The notes beneath the pieces are model-generated. The model was not told the DNA's origin. It searched no databases and saw only the letters and a program-made list of their open reading frames with translations. A program made the translations under genes and the position numbers. Source: Arthrobacter humicola (GTDB lineage: Bacteria > Actinomycetota > Actinomycetes > Actinomycetales > Micrococcaceae). Taken from it: a stretch of 64,000 nucleotides of DNA. Of this stretch, positions 45,560-52,896 are shown piece after piece (position 1 is the first letter of the stretch; every line of letters begins with the position of its first letter). The stretch is taken from positions 62,001 to 126,000 of the forward strand of contig NZ_JAFKON010000002.1 in the NCBI RefSeq assembly GCF_022803015.1. The letters run 5' to 3'.

Positions 45560-46839
45560 CAGCGGGCCGCCCTGTCTGTCTGGACTCTGTGTGCCTCACC
45601 GGCGTGTGCCTCATCGGCGGACGCCTCATCGGCGAACCCCGCGCTGTATTCCTCGAACCAGGCCAGTTCCTCGGCCACCAGCGGGTGGGCCTCCACATAG
45701 GTGTTGGCGAAGGCGGTCCGGATGTCCGGGGTTTCGAGGTCGTGGGTGGTCTTGCGGACATAGGCGGCGAGCTCGTCGCCGTCGGCCTTGACCTGCTCGA
45801 AGAAGCTGTCATCCGCGAGGCCCTGGGCCCGGAGATACTTCTCCAGCCGCGCCAGCGGGTCCTTGGCACGCCACAGGCTTTCTTCGGCGGATTCGCGGTA
45901 TTTGGTGGGGTCATCGGCCGTGGTGTGCGCCCCGACCCGGTACGTGAACGCCTCGATGAGTACGGGACCATGGCCCTCGCGGGCCCGCTCCAGCGCCCAT
46001 TCCGTGACGGCGTGGACGGCGATCACGTCATTGCCGTCCACCCTGATGCCGGGGAAGCCGTAGCCTTTGGCGCGGTTGGCGAGCGGGATGCGGGTCTGCA
46101 CGGAGCTTGGCACGGAGATGGCCCAGTGGTTGTTCTGGCAGAAGAAGACCACGGGCGCCTGGTAGGAAGCGGCGAACACCATGGATTCATGGACGTCCCC
46201 TTCGGAGCTGGCGCCGTCGCCGAAGTACACCATGACGGCGGCGTTCGGCTCCACGGCCTGTCCCGCTTCCACGCTGGCGACGGCGTTGGCGGCCGCCAGT
46301 TTCTGGTCCCGCTGGATGCCCATGGCGTACCCGACGGCGTGCGGGGTCTGGGCGGCCAGGACCAGCGTGTAGAGGTGGAAGTTCGTGTCCTTCGGGTTCC
46401 AGCCGCCGTTGGAGACGCCCCGGAACTGGCGCAGCAGCTCGGCCAGGTCCACGTTCCGCGTCAGGGCCACGCCGTGCTCGCGGTAGGTGGGGAAGATGTA
46501 GTCCTGCGGCTGGCTGGCCCGTCCGGAGCCGATCTGGGCAGCTTCCTGCCCGGTGAGCGGGACCCACAGGGCCAGCTGGCCCTGCCGCTGCAGGGCGGTG
46601 GCTTCCACGTCGAAGCGGCGGATCTTGGCCATATCCGCGTAGAAGCCGCGCAGGGTGTCCGGGTCCAGCTTCTCGGCGTATTTTGAGAAAACCGGGTCCG
46701 AGCCCAGGGTGCCGTCCGGGTCCAGTAACTGCACCATCGGCTCGGCCGGGGCACCCAGTTGGGCCTCGGCCTCCGCTTCGAGCTGGTCATCCATCCCGGT
46801 TCCGTCGAACTCGGTAGAGGGCAGATGTGTGGCGCCCAT
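45559..46839 (-). CDS. 2-Oxoacid dehydrogenase E1 alpha subunit
   Basis: A 426-residue E1 alpha subunit. The thiamine-diphosphate motif is GDGASSEGDVHESMVFAASY, and the end of the motif is NNHWAISVP. Other signatures are YREHGVALTRNVDLAELLRQ and YRVGAHTTADDPTKYR, the phosphorylation-loop region. The ATG at 46839 has AAGGAG 7 nt upstream. It is the first gene of the operon, and a long inverted repeat lies 46 bp upstream. The set decarboxylates branched-chain 2-oxoacids (inference from the heteromeric form). Confidence 0.94.
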   Translation of the reverse strand: MGATHLPSTEFDGTGMDDQLEAEAEAQLGAPAEPMVQLLDPDGTLGSDPVFSKYAEKLDPDTLRGFYADMAKIRRFDVEATALQRQGQLALWVPLTGQEAAQIGSGRASQPQDYIFPTYREHGVALTRNVDLAELLRQFRGVSNGGWNPKDTNFHLYTLVLAAQTPHAVGYAMGIQRDQKLAAANAVASVEAGQAVEPNAAVMVYFGDGASSEGDVHESMVFAASYQAPVVFFCQNNHWAISVPSSVQTRIPLANRAKGYGFPGIRVDGNDVIAVHAVTEWALERAREGHGPVLIEAFTYRVGAHTTADDPTKYRESAEESLWRAKDPLARLEKYLRAQGLADDSFFEQVKADGDELAAYVRKTTHDLETPDIRTAFANTYVEAHPLVAEELAWFEEYSAGFADEASADEAHAGEAHRVQTDRAAR

Positions 46840-46884
46840 ACCGTCTCCTTGCTTGCCGCATCCGAATGCGCCGCAATCGCTGGG

Positions 46885-46926
46885 ATATATGCCGGGCCGG
46901 GAATACATTCCAGGCCCGGCATATAT
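46885..46926. promoter_or_regulatory. Long inverted repeat upstream of the 2-oxoacid dehydrogenase operon
   Basis: Two 20-bp arms differ at one position. Each arm reads ATATATGCCGGGCC, then a short ending in GGAAT/ATTCC, around AC. It is located between the hisC stop and the E1 alpha start. No U-tract follows on either strand, and its symmetrical GGAAT-ac-ATTCC core suggests either an operator or a cruciform, rather than a simple terminator. Confidence 0.5.
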
Positions 46927-46986
46927 TTTGGCTTACTGGTCCTTACTTTATCCGCACGGGGCGGCCTGAGCGCGCAGTGTTAAGCG

Positions 46987-48105
46987 CTAGGAACGCCGCG
47001 GCGGTTTTGTATAGATCGCACAGAGCTTCAGGAAACGGGTGTTGGCTTCCGTTTCGCCGATGCTGACGCGGACGCCCTCGTTGCCGAAGGCCCGTACGGA
47101 CAGCGCCCGTTCCGCCGCCAGGGCGGCAAATTCCGCGCTGTTTTCGCCCAGATTGAGCCAAACAAAGTTGCCCTGGGCCTCCGGGACGAACCACCCGAGC
47201 TCACGCAGTCCCGCCGCGACCCGGTCCCGTTCGTCCACCAGGCTTTGTACCCTTTCTACAACATCGGCGAAGTGCTCGAGCGACGTGACGGCCGCCGTTT
47301 CCGCGATCTGGGACACGGCGAAGGGGGTAGCACTGACGCGCAGGTGCTGCGTCAGTTCGGGCCGGGAGACGCTGTAGCCCACGCGGAGTCCGGCGAGGCC
47401 GTGCGCTTTTGAGAAGGTCCGCAGGACGACGACGTTGGGGTACTTGCGGTACATGGCGATGCCGTCCACGGCGTCGCCGGCGCGCACGAATTCCTGGTAG
47501 GCCTCGTCAATGACCACCACGACGTCGGCCGGAACGGCGTGGATGAAGCGCTCCGTTTCCTCGGCCGTCAGGATGGGTCCGGTGGGGTTGTTGGGCGTGC
47601 ACAGCAGGATCATCCGGGTCCGCGCAGTCACCGCGGCGGCCATGGCGTCCAGGTCATGCCGCCCGTCGGATGTCAGCGGGATCCGGACGCTCTCGGCGCC
47701 GGCCAGTCCGACGCAGATTGGGTAGGCCTCGAACGAGCGCCAGGCGTAGATGACCTCGTCGGCCTTGCCGTCGTCGTTCTGGCCGGCGAAGGTGGTCAGC
47801 AGCTGGTTCAGGGCGCCCAGGCTGCCGGCGCCCGTGACGATGTCCTCGGCGGGCACATCCAGGAAGCGGGCGAGCGCTTCACGCAGCCTGCTGCTGAGCG
47901 GATCGGGGTAGCGGTTGAAATCGGTCTGCGCCGCGATGGCCTGCTGCACTGCAGGGATCGGGGGCAACGGGTTCTCGTTGGAGGACAGCTTGTAGCTGGT
48001 CAGGCCTTCCACGGGGACGGGGGGTTTTCCGGCCGCGTAGCGGGGGAGGAGGTCTACCACCGGACGGGGCCTGATGCCCCCGGCCGGATTCTCTGATGAA
48101 GTCAT
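46987..48105 (-). CDS. hisC: Histidinol-phosphate aminotransferase (HisC/aromatic type)
   Basis: A 372-residue fold-type I aminotransferase. Motifs are LSSNENPLPPIPAVQQAIAA, LCTPNNPTGPILTAEETERF, DEAYQEFV and RTFSKAHGLAGLRVGYSVSR, where K binds PLP. It would act in histidine synthesis or as the aromatic-amino-acid homologue. The ATG at 48105 gives family length; upstream extension to 48243 is not conserved. It is upstream of the 2-oxoacid dehydrogenase operon on the same strand. It stands apart from a his operon, so the aromatic role is a serious alternative. Confidence 0.85.
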   Translation of the reverse strand: MTSSENPAGGIRPRPVVDLLPRYAAGKPPVPVEGLTSYKLSSNENPLPPIPAVQQAIAAQTDFNRYPDPLSSRLREALARFLDVPAEDIVTGAGSLGALNQLLTTFAGQNDDGKADEVIYAWRSFEAYPICVGLAGAESVRIPLTSDGRHDLDAMAAAVTARTRMILLCTPNNPTGPILTAEETERFIHAVPADVVVVIDEAYQEFVRAGDAVDGIAMYRKYPNVVVLRTFSKAHGLAGLRVGYSVSRPELTQHLRVSATPFAVSQIAETAAVTSLEHFADVVERVQSLVDERDRVAAGLRELGWFVPEAQGNFVWLNLGENSAEFAALAAERALSVRAFGNEGVRVSIGETEANTRFLKLCAIYTKPPRRS

Positions 48106-48233
48106 GCCGACTAGCCTACTTCGGGTCGCTGCCGCAGTTGCGGGAGCTGATTGCTGTCCGTAGGGGATAGCCGTTGCTGACATGGGGAATATGGTCCCTG
48201 CCGTCGCCGCCGGGCGTATGACAGCATGGGGCC

Positions 48234-48620
48234 ATGCGCTCAATCATCGTACGAGTCATCATCAACGGGCTGGCCCTTGCAATCGCCTGCTGGATCCTCA
48301 CCGGGCTGGATATTTCCACCCAGAGTGACGGCACCATCAGCATCATCTTGGGGTACCTGTTCATCGGCCTGATCTTCGGTCTGGTGAATGCCTTCGTCAA
48401 GCCTATTGTCAGCCTCCTGTCGCTGCCGATCACTATCCTCACCCTGGGCCTGTTCACCGTGGTCATCAACGCGGCGATGCTCTACCTGACGTCCTGGATC
48501 AGCAGCTACACCACTGTGCACTTCACCATCGACTCGTTCTTCTGGACCGCCGTGTTTGCCGCCATCATCATCAGCCTGGTGTCCCTCGTGGCGAGCTTCC
48601 TTCCCGCCCTCGATCGCTAG
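48234..48620 (+). CDS. Phage-holin-family membrane protein (superfamily IV)
   Basis: A 128-residue integral membrane protein with four helices. It has VRVIINGLALAIACWILTGL, then YLFIGLIFGLVNAFVKPIVS, LLSLPITILTLGLFTVVINA, and a final hydrophobic segment. The LGLFTxVINAxML motif is typical of the phage_holin_4-type proteins, widely chromosomal in bacteria. The name does not imply a prophage here; no phage genes are near. Its 3' end overlaps the convergent hydrolase gene by 50 bp. Confidence 0.88.
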   Translation: MRSIIVRVIINGLALAIACWILTGLDISTQSDGTISIILGYLFIGLIFGLVNAFVKPIVSLLSLPITILTLGLFTVVINAAMLYLTSWISSYTTVHFTIDSFFWTAVFAAIIISLVSLVASFLPALDR

Positions 48621-50025
48621 GGGCGCCCGGGCTGCGCTGCGGTCCCGGAGGGGTTGCGGGGGTTGCCCGCGGTGCCGGCCGGGCCTCGCGCCGGAGCGAG
48701 AACCGGGTCACCGTCGCCGCCCCGCCAGTCCCCACCACTGCGGCCAGCGCGGCCGTGGAGTCCTTCAGCGTGTTGTCCCGGCTCGCGGAGACGAGCGCGG
48801 CCCCGTCGGCGTAATTCTCCAGCCGGTGCCCGGGGCCCAGGCCGAAGTCCTGTGGTGGCGGCACCGCCAGCGGGTTGGTGAGGGTCACGGTCACCCGGTC
48901 CCTGGTGTCCGGGTTCGCCAGTCCGTCCGCCCCCGGCACCCAGTCCTGCTCATGTTCCAGGTGCAGGCTGCGGATCCCCGGCGCGGGTCTGATCCCGCCC
49001 ACCGGGGAGCCCGCGGTCAGCACGAACTTGAGGTCATACTCGGCCAGGACAGCGCGGTCCTTGCTGAGATTCATCGCGTGGATCCCGCCCTGGCTGTAGC
49101 CGACGGCCACGAGCTGATCGCCGGCCTCGGCCCCGGCCTGCCGCAGCGCCTCCCTGATGGCCTGCGCCGTCGACGCCGAGTCATAGCCCAGGGCCTCGGC
49201 GATTCCGGCAGGGTCGAAGGGGTTGGTGCCTTCCGGCAGGGCGCCCTGCTGGGTTCCGGGGATGATCACCACCCACGCGGGCCGGGATCCGCCGTCGACC
49301 TCGATAACCTCGATCCGGCCGCCCTGCTCTCCCACTGCCCCGGCCCGCCGCAGCAGCCCGGCCGGTGAGAGGTCGACGTCGGCCGTAAACCTCTCCCGGC
49401 CCACGATGCTGACGGGGCGGGGCTTGAGGAACACGAGCCCCGGCGCTTCCGAGGCGTCCCGCACCAGGCGGCGGATGTCAGCGGGCCCGGCCAGGGCGCT
49501 GGCTACGGCGGCCAGGGGCCAGGGCAGGCCAAGCAGCACGGCGAGATTCCGGGGCGCCATGGCGACCCAGCCTTCAACAGTGCCGCGCACCCCGGGCAGG
49601 GCGAAGGGCTCCGGTGCTGCGCCGTACTCGGAGCCGTGCAGTCCCATCCGCAGCAGCAGGGCATTCCGGGCTTCGGCATATTCGTATTCGCGGTGACTGG
49701 CGCGGACGTCGTCGCCGATCCGCTGAAGCTGGGACCGGACGCGTCCGACGTCCCGGCCGGCCTCCCCCACAGCAATGATGGCGTTGCTGCCGCTGGTGTA
49801 GGAGTCGGACTGATAGGGAAAGAGTGCGCGCCGGACGGTGTCGGCCTCCACCTCAACCATTTGCAGCTGCCGGACCAGCCCGTCCAGTGCCGCGGCACCC
49901 GCCAGCAGCTCCTCGAACTGGAAGCTCACCCCGCCGATTCCGCCCCGGATGAGCAGGCTGCCGTCGCGCGGCGGCGCGGAAACCCCGGGGCTGCCGCCGG
50001 AGCCCGCCGGACTCGACTCGGCCAT
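48571..50025 (-). CDS. Alpha/beta hydrolase with ESX-like helical N-terminus
   Basis: A 484-residue protein. Residues ~25-125 are helical (FEELLAGAAALDGLVRQLQM, AIIAVGEAGRDVGRVRSQLQ), like the helical hairpins of WXG100/LXG-type substrates. Residues ~220-440 form an alpha/beta hydrolase domain with the nucleophile elbow GYSQGG (~307) and ISGT-like IPGTQQG. No signal peptide is visible. The start TGATG overlaps the preceding WXG-like gene, so the two are coupled. Possible roles are a type VII-exported lipase or a cytosolic esterase. No ESX secretion gene is in the window. Confidence 0.65.
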   Translation of the reverse strand: MAESSPAGSGGSPGVSAPPRDGSLLIRGGIGGVSFQFEELLAGAAALDGLVRQLQMVEVEADTVRRALFPYQSDSYTSGSNAIIAVGEAGRDVGRVRSQLQRIGDDVRASHREYEYAEARNALLLRMGLHGSEYGAAPEPFALPGVRGTVEGWVAMAPRNLAVLLGLPWPLAAVASALAGPADIRRLVRDASEAPGLVFLKPRPVSIVGRERFTADVDLSPAGLLRRAGAVGEQGGRIEVIEVDGGSRPAWVVIIPGTQQGALPEGTNPFDPAGIAEALGYDSASTAQAIREALRQAGAEAGDQLVAVGYSQGGIHAMNLSKDRAVLAEYDLKFVLTAGSPVGGIRPAPGIRSLHLEHEQDWVPGADGLANPDTRDRVTVTLTNPLAVPPPQDFGLGPGHRLENYADGAALVSASRDNTLKDSTAALAAVVGTGGAATVTRFSLRREARPAPRATPATPPGPQRSPGAPSDRGREGSSPRGTPG

Positions 50026-50414
50026 CAGGGTCCCATCCGGTCCGCGGGCTGCGCCACGTTCCGGGCGTGCCGGAGCACCACGGCAACAGCATCGAGCAGC
50101 GCGTCCCGGCTCCGGTGCAGCGCGGCCGCGTGCAGGGACAAGGCCACACGGTAGGCGCGGCCGGCCGGTGACTGCCACGACTGCAGCTCGAGACGGGCGA
50201 GGGCGGCGAGCACCGCATCAGCCTCATCGGCGCACCGCGCAACGCGCGCAGCGAACTGCTGGACTTCATAACTGCGCGACGCGCACTCCAGGGCGTCGGC
50301 GGCCGTCACGCCAAGAACCGCCATGTCCTGCACCGCCATGTCCTGCACCGCCATGTCCTGCACTGCCACACTGCCCCCGGGTCCCGGTGGCATGCCGCTG
50401 CTGACCGGCCTCAT
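50025..50414 (-). CDS. WXG100-like small helical protein
   Basis: A 129-residue (or shorter) protein. The helical part reads SRSYEVQQFAARVARCADEA, then LARLELQSWQSPAGRAYRVA, where W-x-S-x-x-A-x-x-Y resembles the WXG100 turn. The N-terminus has three tandem QDMAV units from a 15-bp DNA repeat, each carrying a Met. The true start may be at 50414, 50393, 50354, 50339 or 50324; MAVLGVTAADALEC at 50324 would remove all repeats. It is coupled to the hydrolase gene. A helical partner of that protein is likely. Confidence 0.6.
   Translation of the reverse strand: MRPVSSGMPPGPGGSVAVQDMAVQDMAVQDMAVLGVTAADALECASRSYEVQQFAARVARCADEADAVLAALARLELQSWQSPAGRAYRVALSLHAAALHRSRDALLDAVAVVLRHARNVAQPADRMGP
50320..50364. 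repeat. 15-bp tandem repeat, three units, carrying start codons
   Basis: GCCATGTCCTGCACC repeats at 50320-50334, 50335-50349 and 50350-50364 (last unit with one change, CACT). On the coding strand each unit provides an ATG inside QDMAV. Copy-number change would alter the N-terminus and the number of start codons. Confidence 0.85.
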
Positions 50415-50629
50415 CCCGGCCTCACCCCGGCCTCATCCCAGTGACCTGCCTCATCCAGCTGTCCATGAACCGACGCTAGCGGGCTGGCCCGTGCCCGCTG
50501 AAGAGAGCCGCCCGGCTATGTGGACAACGTCCCGGACCGCCAGGCACTGCAAGCCGGCAATGTCATCCGGCAATGTCACAAGGACGGGGGCGCTTAAGGC
50601 CCGACGGCACTTCGTGAAAGAATCGCCAT

Positions 50630-52072
50630 ATGCCTGAAACTGCCGCCACAGCTGATACCCGCACGCCGTCCGGACGCCTGGCCCTCGCCGCGTCCGACCA
50701 CCAGATCGCGCTCGGCCCGCTGGATGGCCGCTACCAGTCCGCCGTCGCACCGCTGGTCGACTACCTTTCCGAGGCCGCCCTGAACCGCGACCGCGTGGCT
50801 GTTGAGGTCGAGTGGCTGATCCACCTGACCGGCAACAGCGTCCTGCCCGGCGCCGGGCCGCTCACGGCGGAACAACAGGAGCAACTGCGTGCGATCGTCA
50901 CGGAGTTCGACGCCGCCTCCGTCACCGAACTGGCCGAGATCGAGGCCGTTACGGTCCACGACGTCAAGGCCGTGGAGTACTACATCGGCCGCCGCCTGCC
51001 CGGCATCGGAATCGACCGGCTGACCGCCATGGTGCACTTTGGCTGCACCTCGGAAGACATCAACAACCTCTCCTACGCCCTGGGCATCAAGGGGGCCGTG
51101 GAGGATGTGTGGCTGCCTGCGGCCCGCGCCCTCGTCGGCCAGATCAGCGCCATGGCCGGGGACAACCGCGCCGTGCCGATGCTCTCCCGCACCCACGGCC
51201 AGCCCGCCACGCCCACCACGCTGGGCAAGGAACTGGCCGTCATCGCGCACCGGCTCAACCGGCAGCTGGACCGGATCGCCCGCACCGAATACCTCGGCAA
51301 GATCAACGGCGCCACCGGCACCTACGCCGCCCACGTCGCCTCCGTCCCGGGCGCCGACTGGGAGCAGGTCGCCAAGGGCTTCGTCGAAGGCCTCGGCCTG
51401 ATCTGGAACCCGCTGACCACCCAGATCGAAAGCCACGACTGGCAGGCCGAACTCTATGCCGACGTCGCGCGTTTCAACCGCATCCTGCACAACGTCTGCA
51501 CCGACATCTGGAGCTACATCTCGATCGGGTACTTCGTGCAGATCCCGGTGGCAGGCGCCACGGGCTCCTCAACCATGCCGCACAAGGTGAACCCGATCCG
51601 TTTCGAAAACGCCGAGGCCAACCTTGAGATCTCCTCCGGCCTGCTGGACGTCCTCGGCTCCACCCTGGTCACCTCCCGCTGGCAGCGCGATCTCACCGAC
51701 TCCTCCTCGCAGCGCAACATCGGTGTGGCGTTCGGCCACTCGCTGCTCGCCATCTCGAACGTTGCCAAGGGCCTGGACCGGCTCAAGGTTGCCGAGGACG
51801 TGCTGGCCGCGGACCTTGACACCAACTGGGAAGTCCTCGGCGAGGCCATCCAGATGGTTATGCGCGCCGAGGCCATCGCCGGCGTCGACGGCATGGAAAA
51901 CCCGTACGAACGGCTCAAGGACCTGACCCGCGGACAGCGCGTGGATGCCGCCCGGATGCAGGAATTCGTCCAGAGCCTCGGTTTGTCCGCCGACGCTGAA
52001 GCCCGCCTGCTGGCGCTGACCCCGGGCAAGTACACGGGCATCGCGGACCAGCTGGTGGACCACCTCAAATGA
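50630..52072 (+). CDS. purB: Adenylosuccinate lyase
   Basis: A 480-residue lyase of the fumarase/aspartase superfamily. The signature GSSTMPHKVNPIRFENAEAN is the mobile loop with the catalytic Ser; TSEDINNLSYALGIK and RTHGQPATPTTLGKELAV with the His follow the E. coli-type branch. It cleaves adenylosuccinate and SAICAR in purine synthesis, releasing fumarate. The downstream phosphatase gene overlaps its stop as ATGA. Confidence 0.97.
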   Translation: MPETAATADTRTPSGRLALAASDHQIALGPLDGRYQSAVAPLVDYLSEAALNRDRVAVEVEWLIHLTGNSVLPGAGPLTAEQQEQLRAIVTEFDAASVTELAEIEAVTVHDVKAVEYYIGRRLPGIGIDRLTAMVHFGCTSEDINNLSYALGIKGAVEDVWLPAARALVGQISAMAGDNRAVPMLSRTHGQPATPTTLGKELAVIAHRLNRQLDRIARTEYLGKINGATGTYAAHVASVPGADWEQVAKGFVEGLGLIWNPLTTQIESHDWQAELYADVARFNRILHNVCTDIWSYISIGYFVQIPVAGATGSSTMPHKVNPIRFENAEANLEISSGLLDVLGSTLVTSRWQRDLTDSSSQRNIGVAFGHSLLAISNVAKGLDRLKVAEDVLAADLDTNWEVLGEAIQMVMRAEAIAGVDGMENPYERLKDLTRGQRVDAARMQEFVQSLGLSADAEARLLALTPGKYTGIADQLVDHLK

Positions 52073-52740
52073 GGCTTCTGCTCATCCGGCACGGCCAGAC
52101 GCCCGGCAATGTGCTGGGCCAGCTGGACACGGCGCACCCGGGGCCCGGGCTGACCGAACTCGGCGAGCGTCAGGCCGAGACGTTGTCCCGCGCCTTGGCG
52201 AACGAGCGGATCCTGGCCCTGTACGCCTCCACCCTGGTTCGGACGCAGATCACAGCGGCACCGCTCGCCCGGGTGCACGGGCTTGAAACCGAGGTGCTGG
52301 AGGGCCTTCACGAGATCGAGGCCGGGTCGCTGGAAAAGCGCACGGACCACGAATCGCACAAGCGGTACATCGGCACCATTTTTTCGTGGGCGGACGGCGA
52401 GCTGGACCGCCGGATGCCTGCCGGTCCCAGCGGCCGGGACTTCTTTGAGCGCTACGACGCCGCGATCGCCAAAATAGCGGCACGGACAAACGGGGCGGGG
52501 GGCTCAGGATCCGTGGCCGTGGTCAGCCACGGCGCAGCCATCCGGGTGTGGGCGGGCCTGCGGGCGGACAACATCGAACCGGACTTTGCCATCAGGCACG
52601 TGCTGGACAACACCGGAATCGTGGCGCTGGAAGGCGATCCCGCCAACGGCTGGGAACTCATCCACTGGGACGACAGTCCCGTGGGCGGACTGGCACTGGC
52701 GGATCCGACGGCGGAGGATCCCACCGGCCGTCCGGCGTAG
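52069..52740 (+). CDS. Histidine phosphatase family protein (phosphoglycerate mutase-like)
   Basis: A 223-residue enzyme with the catalytic RHG motif LLIRHGQTPGNVLGQLDTAH at the N-terminus and a second His in VVSHGAAIRVWAGL (~residue 155). The Glu region LEGLHEIEAGSLEKRTD matches broad-specificity phosphatases. It is coupled to purB by ATGA overlap. Substrate is unknown; a phosphatase role is likelier than a mutase role. Confidence 0.9.
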   Translation: MRLLLIRHGQTPGNVLGQLDTAHPGPGLTELGERQAETLSRALANERILALYASTLVRTQITAAPLARVHGLETEVLEGLHEIEAGSLEKRTDHESHKRYIGTIFSWADGELDRRMPAGPSGRDFFERYDAAIAKIAARTNGAGGSGSVAVVSHGAAIRVWAGLRADNIEPDFAIRHVLDNTGIVALEGDPANGWELIHWDDSPVGGLALADPTAEDPTGRPA

Positions 52741-52896
52741 CGGGCCCGTCCGTCCCCGGCGGGCGTACAGGCCGTCCCGGCGGGGCGTACCGGGTCTGGA
52801 CTCCTCACGGGAACGCGGCGATGATGAAAACAGGCGTGGGGACAGGATGGTCGGCCGCGGCATGCGGTTGAGCCCGCGCAGTGGAGGCGCAGGGGC

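Noticed and set aside
48234..48620. Prophage or lysis cassette suggested by the holin name
   Set aside because: The holin-family protein is a common chromosomal membrane protein, and no endolysin, portal, capsid or integrase is near.
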